From: JALHQU01 sp043745295
Lineage (GTDB): Bacteria; Planctomycetota; Planctomycetia; Gemmatales; Gemmataceae
NCBI GenBank assembly: GCA_043745295.1
Contig: JAYTTN010000793.1
Coordinates: forward strand, 1-12,302
DNA: 12,302 nucleotides
Direction of reading: 5' to 3'
Below are positions 1 to 5,806 of this stretch, piece by piece. Every line of letters begins with the position of its first letter. The first letter of the stretch is position 1. The position numbers and the translations under genes were made by a program. Under the pieces are notes generated by a model. The model saw only the letters and a list, made by a program, of their open reading frames with translations, was not told the origin of the DNA and searched no databases.

Positions 1-81
1 GCCCTCACCGAGACCAGCGAAGCCGCCATCCGAGCCGCCATGATTCACCTCATGCTCCGGCGACTCCCGCCGCTCGATTAG
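1..81 (+). CDS. IS5-family-like transposase, C-terminal fragment (cut by window edge)
   Basis: Only the last 26 codons are in the window, open from base 1 to a TAG at 79-81. The visible end reads ALTETSEAAIRAAM and then IHLMLRRLPPLD. The stretch AMIHLMLRRL after a TSEA-type segment is the usual ending of DDE transposases of the IS5 group, which cut and paste the element. The catalytic DDE residues would lie upstream, outside the window. A T-rich stretch directly after the stop looks like the terminal repeat, which fits an IS element ending here. Whether the element is intact on its left side cannot be judged. Assignment rests on a short C-terminal match from memory. Confidence 0.6.
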   Translation, partial: ALTETSEAAIRAAMIHLMLRRLPPLD

Positions 82-101
82 GTTTTCAGATGCTTTCTCA
101 G
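82..101. mobile_element. Probable right terminal inverted repeat of the IS
   Basis: The 20 bases GTTTTCAGATGCTTTCTCAG follow the transposase stop immediately. TTTTCAGA followed by CTTTCTCAG resembles the ends of IS5-group elements, which finish within a few tens of bases of the transposase stop. The partner left repeat and target duplication are outside the window, so the exact boundary is inferred. Confidence 0.4.
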
Positions 102-270
102 ACCCGCATTCGCGGTGCCTTCCGGGGAGTCGTCGCGACCTTTTGAGGGCGTCCCAGGTGCAACTCTCGCCCGTCACGCGAACGGCGCGTCGGTTCCTAT
201 CCGAAAGGCAATTCGGCCGGGGCGGGTTCGATGATGGACGTGGCTTCCGTCCCCCGTCGAGACCACCACC
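102..270. other. Stretch without a recognised gene
   Basis: Between the probable IS end and the short coding remnant beginning at 271 no recognisable gene, RNA or repeat was seen. Open frames here have low-complexity, Arg/Pro/Ser-rich translations typical of non-coding reading of GC-rich DNA. The remnant's own frame is open only from 235, after a TGA at 232-234. Confidence 0.4.
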
Positions 271-441
271 GTGGCCGAGTTCAAGAAGAATCCCGGCCGG
301 CCGAACCCGGACGACGCGCCGGCCCTCCCCCGCGACCCGTGCCCCGACCTCGGTCCCATCGCCCGGCCGGACACCGACTGGTCGGACTTGCGACCGGACA
401 TCATCTGCCGGCCGACCGGCTTTTCCGAGCCGGAAGCGTGA
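271..441 (+). CDS. Short hypothetical ORF or 3' remnant ending in a palindromic repeat
   Basis: A GTG-initiated frame of 56 codons, beginning VAEFKKNPGRPNPDD and ending RPTGFSEPEA, with the TGA at 439-441. The product is not recognised. In favour of coding, 51 of 56 codons end in G or C, as in the real genes here, and the composition (Asp, Pro, charged residues, one Trp) is protein-like. Against an intact gene, there is no Shine-Dalgarno sequence before 271, and the frame is open only from 235. It may be the surviving 3' end of a gene disrupted near the adjacent IS. Its last residues SEPEA and its stop codon come from the palindromic repeat at 427-471. Confidence 0.35.
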   Translation: MAEFKKNPGRPNPDDAPALPRDPCPDLGPIARPDTDWSDLRPDIICRPTGFSEPEA

Positions 442-471
442 GCGACGGGCCGTCGTTCACGCTTCCGGCTC
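427..471. repeat. Palindromic repeat, family 1, copy A, between convergent ORFs
   Basis: Arms 427-448 and 450-471 are inverted repeats of 22 bases around a single central base. The only non-Watson-Crick position, G442 opposite T456, is a G-U wobble in plus-strand RNA. The stop of the plus ORF (439-441) and the stop of the minus membrane-protein gene (457-459) both lie inside the arms. The core CCGGAAGCGTGAGCGACGG recurs at 3112-3130 and 3229-3247. A transcript from either side would fold into a strong hairpin, so it could act as a two-way terminator or RNA-stability element, although no U-run follows. Confidence 0.85.
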
Positions 472-1581
472 CGATCCCTCCTCCGCCGTCGGCAGTTCCG
501 CCCTCATCCGCAGGTAGGCGACGTAGCACACCAGGCCGAGCGCCCACTCGATCAACCGCAGCGTCAGCCGGCCGGCCAGCCCGACCGCGCCGGCTTCGTC
601 GTTCACGACCTTCTTGGCCGCCTTCACATCGTCCGGGTCGGCGACGGCCACTTCCACCCCGCGGATCAGCTTGTACAGCTCGCCGAACACCGCTTCCCCG
701 ACGCCCAACCCGCCGGGCACCGGGATCAGCGCCTGGGCGATGAACCCGACCGGCGCGATGACGCAATGCTCCGAGAGCTGACCCGGCCGGATGGCGGCCG
801 ACGGGACGCCCACCTCGGGCGCGGCCGGCACCTCCGGGTTGAACACCCGCACCGCGAAGTGGAAGGCCAGGACCATCAGCGTGTGGATCACCGCCGACAG
901 GCCGACGGTCGCGAGGACTGCCTTCGGTCGACGGCGGTATCGGATGGCCGTCTCCCACAGTTCCGCCAGCGTCTGGCCCACTTTCGGGATCGCCGCCAGC
1001 CGGTTCCCGAACCGCTCCTGCCGACGGGTCGGGAGGAAGCCGAGGGCGAAGTACAGGGCCGCGCCGGTGCCGGCCAGCCCGCCGCAGAACAGGACGGTGT
1101 TCCGGAGGGCCTGTTTCCCGGCGATTTGCTCGTCGCCGGCCAGCCAGAACGCCCCGCCCACCGCGCCCGCGAACAGCAGCAGGCCGAACAGCCCGATGAG
1201 CCGGTCGGCGACGACGGTGGCCACCGCCGCCGCCTTGCGGTTCGGCTGTCCCCGCGCGATGAACACCGCCTTCACGATGTCGCCGCCGATGGCCCCCGGC
1301 AGGAACGTGTTGTAGAAGGTGCCGACCGCGCCGAGGCGGAAGGCGTTCCGCAGGGTGAACGGCAAGTCCAGCGCCCGCACCAGCAGGTACCACCGCACGT
1401 ATTGCAGCGCGTAGATGACGACCGAGACCGCCGCGCACGCGGCCAGGATGCCGAAATCCGGGGCGCGGCTGAAGAGGGCGGTCAGCCGCGTCCAGTTCAT
1501 CGCCAGCACGAACGCCAGCAGGGCCACCGCCACCGCGTACTGCAACACCGCCTTCACCGCCGACGAACTGGACTTGCTCAC
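457..1581 (-). CDS. LPG-synthase-TM (UPF0104/AglD-like) integral membrane protein
   Basis: The 374-residue protein matches the lysylphosphatidylglycerol synthase transmembrane family (PF03706) over its whole length. Hydrophobic segments lie near residues 11-28, 43-63, 126-147, 162-182, 222-243 and 340-357. Family-type motifs are FYNTFLPGAIGGD at 89-101, VVADRLIGLFGL at 123-134 and PVPGGLGVGEAVF at 287-299. Members are inner-membrane proteins linked to lipid modification or glycolipid flipping, but this one lacks the soluble aminoacyl-transferase domain of MprF, so its substrate is unknown. A charged loop at about 305-335 looks like a local insertion. The GTG at 1581, preceded by AGAGG, is preferred over a TTG at 1644 whose extra residues look non-conserved. 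The last residues GSEPEA come from the palindromic repeat. It is divergent from the glycosyltransferase gene, so a shared envelope role is possible but inferred. Confidence 0.85.
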   Translation of the reverse strand: MSKSSSSAVKAVLQYAVAVALLAFVLAMNWTRLTALFSRAPDFGILAACAAVSVVIYALQYVRWYLLVRALDLPFTLRNAFRLGAVGTFYNTFLPGAIGGDIVKAVFIARGQPNRKAAAVATVVADRLIGLFGLLLFAGAVGGAFWLAGDEQIAGKQALRNTVLFCGGLAGTGAALYFALGFLPTRRQERFGNRLAAIPKVGQTLAELWETAIRYRRRPKAVLATVGLSAVIHTLMVLAFHFAVRVFNPEVPAAPEVGVPSAAIRPGQLSEHCVIAPVGFIAQALIPVPGGLGVGEAVFGELYKLIRGVEVAVADPDDVKAAKKVVNDEAGAVGLAGRLTLRLIEWALGLVCYVAYLRMRAELPTAEEGSEPEA

Positions 1582-1591
1582 ACGGAACCTC

Positions 1592-1621
1592 TTGTGCGAA
1601 AAGACGGCAGGCCGGTATTGT
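1592..1621 (+). promoter_or_regulatory. Possible sigma-70-type promoter for the glycosyltransferase gene
   Basis: TTGTGC at 1592-1597 and TATTGT at 1616-1621 are separated by 18 bases, in the right orientation for the gene at 1744. Transcription would start near 1628 and place the palindrome 1661-1717 in the 5' leader. The hexamers match the consensus only partly. Confidence 0.2.
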
Positions 1622-1660
1622 CCGGACGCCGCAGGAAGTGGCAACCGGGTGGTCTGTCTG

Positions 1661-1717
1661 GTGGCACCGCTTCCCAGCCGGTGTTCCGGACTCCACCGGC
1701 TGGGAAGCCGGTGCCAC
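1661..1717. repeat. Palindromic repeat, family 2, in divergent intergenic region
   Basis: Left arm 1661-1683 and right arm 1694-1717 are inverted repeats of 23 and 24 bases around a 10-base loop, TTCCGGACTC. The pairing is complete except for one extra G in the right arm. It lies between the divergent genes at 1581 and 1744, ending 13 bases before the GGAAGGAG of the glycosyltransferase. It could be a mobile palindromic element or a leader hairpin. The sequence is unrelated to family 1. Confidence 0.85.
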
Positions 1718-1743
1718 GATCAGTCTCCACGGAAGGAGTCGGC

Positions 1744-3123
1744 ATGCGGGTGGTGGCCGTCAGCATGGTGAAGGACGAGGAGGACGCCGTCGAGGCGTTC
1801 GTCCGGCACACCCTCGCGGCCGCCGACCACCTGGTGGTGTTCGACCACCATAGCACGGACCGGACGGGATTCGTCCTGCACCGGCTGGCGGCCGAAGGGC
1901 TGCCGCTGACGGTCCTGACCGACGACGAGTTCGAGTACCGCCAGGCCGAGCGGACCGCGGCGCTCGTCCGGCTGGCGGTGGCGGTTCACCGGGCGGATTG
2001 GGTGCTGCCCCTGGACTGCGACGAGTTCCTTCAAGCCGAATCGCCGGCGGCCTTCCGCGCGTTCCTCGCCGCCCGCCCCTCGGCCGGTCCGCACCCTCGG
2101 CTGCCGCTGGTCAACTACGGCCCGCACCCGGCCGACGACCGCAACGAGTCGAACCCCGTCCGCCGCCTCCGTCACCGCCTCCGCCGCGTGGATACGGGTA
2201 AGGTGGCAATCCCGCGCCGGCTCGTCGTAGCGCCGGGCTTCGCCGTGAGTACCGGCAACCACGACATCAGTCTGAGTGGCGTCGTGCAGCCGTTCGACGT
2301 GGCGGCCGACTGCCGGCTGGCCCACTTCCCCATTCGTTCCGGCTGGCAGGCGGCGCTGAAGGTGGCGCAGCACGAGACGCAGCGGGCGGCCGGCGGGTAC
2401 GGCGGAGGCGGCACCCACTACAGTCTGCATTTCGCCCGCCTGCTCCACGACCCGCCCCGCTTCCTGGCCGAACCGGAGCAATACCTGTGCGGCGAGGTGC
2501 CGGAGCCGGCCGCGTACTGGGGATCGGAGTTGCGGTACACGCCGGCCTTGGCCTCCGACCCGGAGCGGCTGACGCGCGGGTTGTTGGCCCTCGTCCGACG
2601 GCTGGCCGACAGCCACGACCGCTGGCGGTCCGAGGCCGAGCGGCTGCGGGTGCGGGGGTTACTCGGCCGCTACGCCGCCAAGCTCTGGCGGCTGCTCCGA
2701 CTGCCGAAGTGGTGGGCGGCGGAACGGTTCGCGTTCCGCGCCTCGACGGCCCCGGACAGCCGGACGCCGGAGCAGCTCCGCGGCGACGTGCGGGTGCTGA
2801 AATCGGAGGTGGCGAACGGCGTGTTCTCGGCGGTCGTGCGGGTGTCGAACACCGGCGCGGCGGTCTGGCGAACGTCGAACGGGGACGGGCAGGTGAACCT
2901 CGGCGCGCAGGAGTTGAACACCGACGGCCGCGTGATCCGCACCGACTGGCACCGGGCGGGGTTGCCGATGGACCTCTCGCCCGGCGACGCGGTGGACATC
3001 CCGCTGTCGTGCCCGCTGCCGGCCGAACCGGGCAGTGCCCTCGGCCTGGATTTGGTCGCCGAGGGGGTGACGTGGTTCGGCTGCCGAGTGCCAGCAGTCA
3101 CGCCATCCGAGCCGGAAGCGTGA
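1744..3123 (+). CDS. Glycosyltransferase family 2-like protein with C-terminal beta-sandwich domain
   Basis: The 459-residue protein begins MRVVAVSMVKDEEDAVEAFV, the opening of Glyco_tranf_2_4-type enzymes (PF13704). These use nucleotide sugars and act at the cytoplasmic face. HHSTDRT at 36-41 and DCDEF at 91-95 correspond to the nucleotide-binding loop and the metal-binding DxD motif. Residues to about 250 complete the catalytic part and 280-335 are basic and helical. Residues about 345-455 resemble an immunoglobulin-like fold, with VRVSNTGAAVWRT (366-377), LSPGDAVDIPL (411-421) and LVAEGVTWF (437-445). That tail may bind carbohydrate or a partner, which is inferred. The start is fixed by GGAAGGAG at 1731-1738, six bases upstream. 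There is no signal peptide or membrane segment. The final SEPEA and stop are supplied by the palindromic repeat at 3105-3167. The sugar substrate is unknown. Confidence 0.85.
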   Translation: MRVVAVSMVKDEEDAVEAFVRHTLAAADHLVVFDHHSTDRTGFVLHRLAAEGLPLTVLTDDEFEYRQAERTAALVRLAVAVHRADWVLPLDCDEFLQAESPAAFRAFLAARPSAGPHPRLPLVNYGPHPADDRNESNPVRRLRHRLRRVDTGKVAIPRRLVVAPGFAVSTGNHDISLSGVVQPFDVAADCRLAHFPIRSGWQAALKVAQHETQRAAGGYGGGGTHYSLHFARLLHDPPRFLAEPEQYLCGEVPEPAAYWGSELRYTPALASDPERLTRGLLALVRRLADSHDRWRSEAERLRVRGLLGRYAAKLWRLLRLPKWWAAERFAFRASTAPDSRTPEQLRGDVRVLKSEVANGVFSAVVRVSNTGAAVWRTSNGDGQVNLGAQELNTDGRVIRTDWHRAGLPMDLSPGDAVDIPLSCPLPAEPGSALGLDLVAEGVTWFGCRVPAVTPSEPEA

Positions 3124-3167
3124 GCGACGGGGCGTCGAACACCGTCGCTCACGCTTCCGGCTCGGAT
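3105..3167. repeat. Palindromic repeat, family 1, copy B (perfect 26-bp arms)
   Basis: Arms 3105-3130 and 3142-3167 are perfect inverted repeats of 26 bases around the 11-base loop GGCGTCGAACA. The TGA of the glycosyltransferase (3121-3123) is inside the left arm. The core is shared with copies A and C, while the loop differs. It probably acts as a hairpin at the transcript end and lacks a U-run for a classical terminator. Confidence 0.9.
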
Positions 3168-3174
3168 CGGGCGG

Positions 3175-3229
3175 TCACGCCGCCAGAACCGCCTTCAACT
3201 TCGTGAGGCCGGGCTTCGCCACCTCGTTC
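3175..3229 (-). pseudogene. Duplicated 3' fragment of the isomerase-like gene
   Basis: Read on the minus strand this fragment encodes NEVAKPGLTKLKAVLAA and a TGA, the C-terminus of the isomerase-like protein encoded at 3291-4247, with one substitution (Thr to Pro). It has no start and lies downstream of the intact gene, so it is a by-product of the tandem duplication rather than an expressed gene. Confidence 0.85.
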
Positions 3230-3276
3230 CGGAAGCGTGAGCGACGGGGCGTCGGATCAAGCGGTCACGCTTCCGG
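3229..3276. repeat. Palindromic repeat, family 1, copy C (degenerate)
   Basis: The outer stem pairs 3229-3240 with 3265-3276 (12 bp, CCGGAAGCGTGA against TCACGCTTCCGG). The inner part no longer pairs, because the right half differs from copies A and B. The isomerase stop at 3291-3293 is 14 bases outside this element, so that protein does not carry the SEPEA tail. Confidence 0.8.
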
Positions 3277-3290
3277 CTCGGATCGGGCGG

Positions 3291-4247
3291 TCACGCCGCC
3301 AGAACCGCCTTCAACTTCGTGAGGCCGGTCTTCGCCACCTCGTTCGGGTCGAGCTTCCAGTAGTCGCGGTTGAAGAGTTCGAGCGACAGATACCCGGCGT
3401 ACCCGATGGCCTTCAGGGTGGCGAACACGTCCTTCAGCGGGGCCACGCCGTCGCCGGGGTAGACGCGGTCCTGATCGACGATCTTGCCGCGCTCGATCTT
3501 CGGGTAGTCGTTGACGTGGAAGATGCCGATGGCCGAGCCGCGCACGAGCTTGAGGCCGTCGAAGTTGCTGCCGCCTTTGTACAGGTGATAAACATCCGGC
3601 AGCACCGCCCCGCCGTCGCGCCCGCACTCCATCGCCGCGAGGATGGTTTCGCCGAACTTGCCCAGGCTCTTGCTGTGGCCCCACACCTCGACGATGGGGA
3701 TAACGCCCATCGTCTTGCCGAGGTCGAGCAGCTCGCCGTAGCGGTCGGCCGCGAGCATGGCGGAGACGGGTTCGCTGAACTTCGGGTCGTCCCGCTTGCT
3801 GCCGCCGGCGGTGGCCCCGACCGGCGGCGCGGCGATGCGAACGCCCCCGACCGCGACGACCTTCTCCATGTCCCGCTTGGCGGTTTCCAGCCCCTTCTTG
3901 CGCCGGTCGGCGTCCTCGACCAGCCACTCGGCGAAGCCGATGCAGTCCGGCACGGCGAGGCCGGCGTCCGCGAACCGCTTCTTCAATTCCGCCAGCGTGC
4001 CGCCGCCCTTGACGTGTTCGTCGAGTTCCTGAATCCACGGCTCGATGGCGGTGTACCCGGCCTTCGCCGCGACCGCGATGCTCTCAATGATGGGGCGCGG
4101 CTTGCCCCAGTTCCCTTCGCCGATGCGGATGGTGCTGGTGTTCAGGCAGAAGCCGAACGCGGGTTTGGCGGCCGGCTGCTGGGCGCGAACGGCGGTCGCC
4201 GCCACCGCGACGGCGGACGAGGCAAGCAGGGCGCGGCGGGTGAGCAT
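3291..4247 (-). CDS. Tat-exported sugar phosphate isomerase/epimerase-like TIM-barrel protein
   Basis: The 318-residue protein belongs to the xylose isomerase-like TIM-barrel family (PF01261), which includes hydroxypyruvate isomerases and sugar epimerases. The N-terminus MLTRRALLASSAVAVAATA is a twin-arginine leader with probable cleavage after AVRA near residue 22, so the mature protein would act outside the cytoplasm. Likely metal ligands follow the family pattern: Glu187 (PIVEVWGH), Asp218 (LPDVYH), His244 (GIFHVND) and Glu290 (YLSLELF). EPWIQELDEHV at 69-79 is the early barrel strand. The ATG at 4247 is chosen because the leader starts there, and GAGAG precedes it. The gene lies 27 bases after the DUF1963 gene and may share its transcript. 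The real substrate cannot be deduced. Its last codons are duplicated downstream. Confidence 0.85.
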   Translation of the reverse strand: MLTRRALLASSAVAVAATAVRAQQPAAKPAFGFCLNTSTIRIGEGNWGKPRPIIESIAVAAKAGYTAIEPWIQELDEHVKGGGTLAELKKRFADAGLAVPDCIGFAEWLVEDADRRKKGLETAKRDMEKVVAVGGVRIAAPPVGATAGGSKRDDPKFSEPVSAMLAADRYGELLDLGKTMGVIPIVEVWGHSKSLGKFGETILAAMECGRDGGAVLPDVYHLYKGGSNFDGLKLVRGSAIGIFHVNDYPKIERGKIVDQDRVYPGDGVAPLKDVFATLKAIGYAGYLSLELFNRDYWKLDPNEVAKTGLTKLKAVLAA

Positions 4248-4274
4248 GGGAGACTCTCGGCGGTGGTGTTGGGG

Positions 4275-5210
4275 TCACGCTTCGTCGGCACAATAGACGG
4301 CATCGAACCGGGCGGCGGCGAGGTCGGCGCGGCGGACGACGGACGTGAAGAAGCCGAAGTCGCCGACGCACAGCCCGACCGTCGAGTTCGAGCGGATCAC
4401 CAACAGCCCAGTCCACTCGGCGGCGGCCGCCTCCTCGGCTTCCAGGTTCGCGCGGTACGCCGTCAACGGCCCCTGCACTTCGTCGCGCAGGTACGCCGCG
4501 TATTCGGCGTTCCCGTCCGCCGCGTACCGGTCGGCCTCGGCGAGCAACACCTCCGGCGTCATGTGCGTTTTGTATCGGAGCAGGTCTCGGCCGGTGTGTC
4601 GCAGGTGAGCGGTCTCGCGGAGGTCGCCGCTGATCTGCTCCGGCCAGCCGAGGAGTTGCCCGATGCTCAGCCGAGTCTCGCCGGCGGCCTCGGCCACCAA
4701 GTCGTGGAAGCTCCCGTAGTCGGCGAGCGGCGGGCAGAGCGGCGAGCAGTAGCCGGGGATCGAGATCGCCAGCTCCGCCGCGAGGAGGTGCGGCTTCAAT
4801 TCGGCGTAGTATTCGTAAGCGTTGCCATCGGGGCGGGGCGTGCGGACGAGCGGACCATCGACGTGGACGAGTACGCCCTCGGATTCGGCGTAGAAGAGGG
4901 CGAGCAAGCCCGACGCCGGCAGCGGATGGTCGGTAACGCGGGGCACATCGGCCAAGTTCACCTGGGCGATGAACGGGAGCGGGTCGCCGTTCCGCTCGCG
5001 CGGCCAGACGAAGTCGGCCGGTACGTCCGGCGACCCGCCGATGCGGCTCGCACCAACCGGCGCGTCCGGGGTCGGGTCGCCGAGGCGCAAGGAAATGCAC
5101 TCCCGCGCCAGCGGGCGGATCAGGTCCGCGGCCGGTTCCAAGTCGTGCTTGCGGAACAACGCGCCGAGGCGGGTTTGCAAATCCGGCCGGAGCGGTTGAT
5201 CGACGGGCAT
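4275..5210 (-). CDS. DUF1963 (YwqG-like) protein
   Basis: The 311-residue protein fits the DUF1963/YwqG family, cytoplasmic proteins of unknown biochemical role that are common in planctomycetes. Characteristic segments are SRIGGSPDVPADFVWP at 55-70, PLPFIAQVNLADVP at 77-90, GLLALFYAES at 101-110, LLGWPEQISGD at 186-196, and the end segment VGDFGFFTSVVRRADLAAARF at about 282-302. The length is close to the family norm. No signal peptide or membrane helix is present. GGAG five bases before the ATG at 5210 supports the start. It is 33 bases downstream of the toxin gene and 27 bases upstream of the isomerase gene, so co-transcription is plausible, though no functional link is known. Confidence 0.85.
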   Translation of the reverse strand: MPVDQPLRPDLQTRLGALFRKHDLEPAADLIRPLARECISLRLGDPTPDAPVGASRIGGSPDVPADFVWPRERNGDPLPFIAQVNLADVPRVTDHPLPASGLLALFYAESEGVLVHVDGPLVRTPRPDGNAYEYYAELKPHLLAAELAISIPGYCSPLCPPLADYGSFHDLVAEAAGETRLSIGQLLGWPEQISGDLRETAHLRHTGRDLLRYKTHMTPEVLLAEADRYAADGNAEYAAYLRDEVQGPLTAYRANLEAEEAAAAEWTGLLVIRSNSTVGLCVGDFGFFTSVVRRADLAAARFDAVYCADEA

Positions 5211-5243
5211 GGGAACTCCGGAGGGCGCGGCGGTTCCGGGGCG

Positions 5244-5510
5244 TCAGCGATGAAGGCCGCGCAGAAGCGAGACGCTGTACACAGTCACAACACCGTCGGC
5301 GGGGCGGAGCAGGTAGCGCACCGACAGCCGCCCTTCAAACCAGATGCGGGTGTTCCCCTCCCGCGACTCGCCGAGCGTGTCGGGGTGAATCGACAGTTCG
5401 GCGTTGATGCGCTGCACCGTGCGCGCCACCGTGTCCTGGTCGGCGAGCGAGAGTGCGACGTAGAACGCGGCGAGTTGATCGAGCGCCAGCTCGGTCCACG
5501 TCACGAACAT
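5244..5510 (-). CDS. RelE/ParE-family toxin
   Basis: An 88-residue protein with the ParE/RelE layout. It has an N-terminal strand MFVTWTELA, helices at about 7-40 (LDQLAAFYVAL and DTVARTVQRINAEL), then GESREGNTRIW at 47-57, the strand LSVRYLL at 62-68 and VTVYSV at 75-80. Toxins of this superfamily either cleave mRNA on the ribosome or inhibit gyrase, and sequence reading alone does not decide which. The start overlaps the end of the upstream antitoxin gene by 10 bases, the usual coupling for such pairs. Its own ribosome site is weak (GCGGAA), which suggests translation depends on the antitoxin. Confidence 0.8.
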   Translation of the reverse strand: MFVTWTELALDQLAAFYVALSLADQDTVARTVQRINAELSIHPDTLGESREGNTRIWFEGRLSVRYLLRPADGVVTVYSVSLLRGLHR

Positions 5511-5758
5511 TTCCGCAACTCCTTCAGGCGCTGCTCCACCTCGGCGGCGGGGATGAGTTTGGCGAAGGGGAGTTCCTCGGCAACATACCGAGCGGCCTCC
5601 GCGTCCGTCATCCAGCGGCCGATGTACTGCGACGGGTCGAGTTCCGTTTTGACGTGAAACTCGCCGGCCAGCGCGCCCGCTTCGTTGGTCAGCAGGACGG
5701 TCCCGCTGGCGGCGCGGAGTTTGTCGAACGTCGCGTCATCGACTTTGATCGTCGTCAT
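5501..5758 (-). CDS. Probable cognate antitoxin
   Basis: An 85-residue protein beginning MTTIKVDDATFDKLRAASG. An N-terminal beta-rich part (VLLTNEAGALAGEF at 21-34) is followed by a helical, charged C-terminus (TDAEAARYVAEELPF, then AAEVEQRLKELRK) that could wrap the toxin. The family is not recognised with certainty, and the role is inferred from size, order and the 10-base overlap with the RelE/ParE toxin. The ATG at 5758 is preferred over an upstream in-frame start at 5797, because GAGGG stands seven bases before it and the extra 13 residues would extend over the putative -10 region. It may bind its own promoter, as such antitoxins usually do. Confidence 0.65.
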   Translation of the reverse strand: MTTIKVDDATFDKLRAASGTVLLTNEAGALAGEFHVKTELDPSQYIGRWMTDAEAARYVAEELPFAKLIPAAEVEQRLKELRKCS

Positions 5759-5787
5759 GTGTCTGCCCTCAAGTGGAGTCCGGGTAT

Positions 5788-5793
5788 ATTGTA
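5788..5793 (-). promoter_or_regulatory. Possible -10 box for the toxin-antitoxin operon
   Basis: TACAAT on the minus strand lies 29 bases before the antitoxin ATG, in an AT-rich patch (GGTACAATATACC) unusual for this DNA. No good -35 was found at 16-18 bases. Transcription would start near 5781 and leave room for the GAGGG ribosome site. Confidence 0.35.
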
Positions 5794-5806
5794 CCACCCT
5801 CGCGCC

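Larger units (their letters stand above)
3112..3345. repeat. Tandem duplication: palindrome plus 3' end of the isomerase gene
   Basis: Two head-to-tail units, 3112-3228 and 3229-3345, each hold a family 1 palindrome followed by the end of the minus-strand isomerase gene. Within them 3149-3229 and 3265-3345 are identical over 81 bases except at 3213 (G) versus 3329 (T). The palindrome left halves, 3112-3137 and 3229-3254, are also identical over 26 bases. Only the loop and adjoining right stem differ, by substitutions and one base of length. The first unit therefore carries a dead copy of the last 18 or so codons of the isomerase gene, including its stop at 3175-3177. Confidence 0.9.

Noticed and set aside
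1582..1644. N-terminal extension of the LPG-synthase-like protein to the TTG at 1644
   Set aside because: The extra 21 residues do not resemble the family, and the GTG at 1581 has an AGAGG site just upstream.
401..1717. Minus-strand open frame of 438 codons overlapping the LPG-synthase-like gene
   Set aside because: It is a shifted frame with low-complexity Arg/Gly/Ala sequence, while the 457-1581 frame shows family motifs and membrane helices.
3112..3345. Possible CRISPR array from the two repeated units
   Set aside because: There are only two units, the repeated part is palindrome plus a gene tail, spacers are absent, and no cas gene is near.
3237..5657. Very long plus-strand open frame (about 806 codons) opposite the isomerase, DUF1963 and toxin genes
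   Set aside because: Its translation is Arg/Val/Gly-rich without recognisable domains, and it is antisense to clearly recognised families. Long antisense frames are expected at this GC content.
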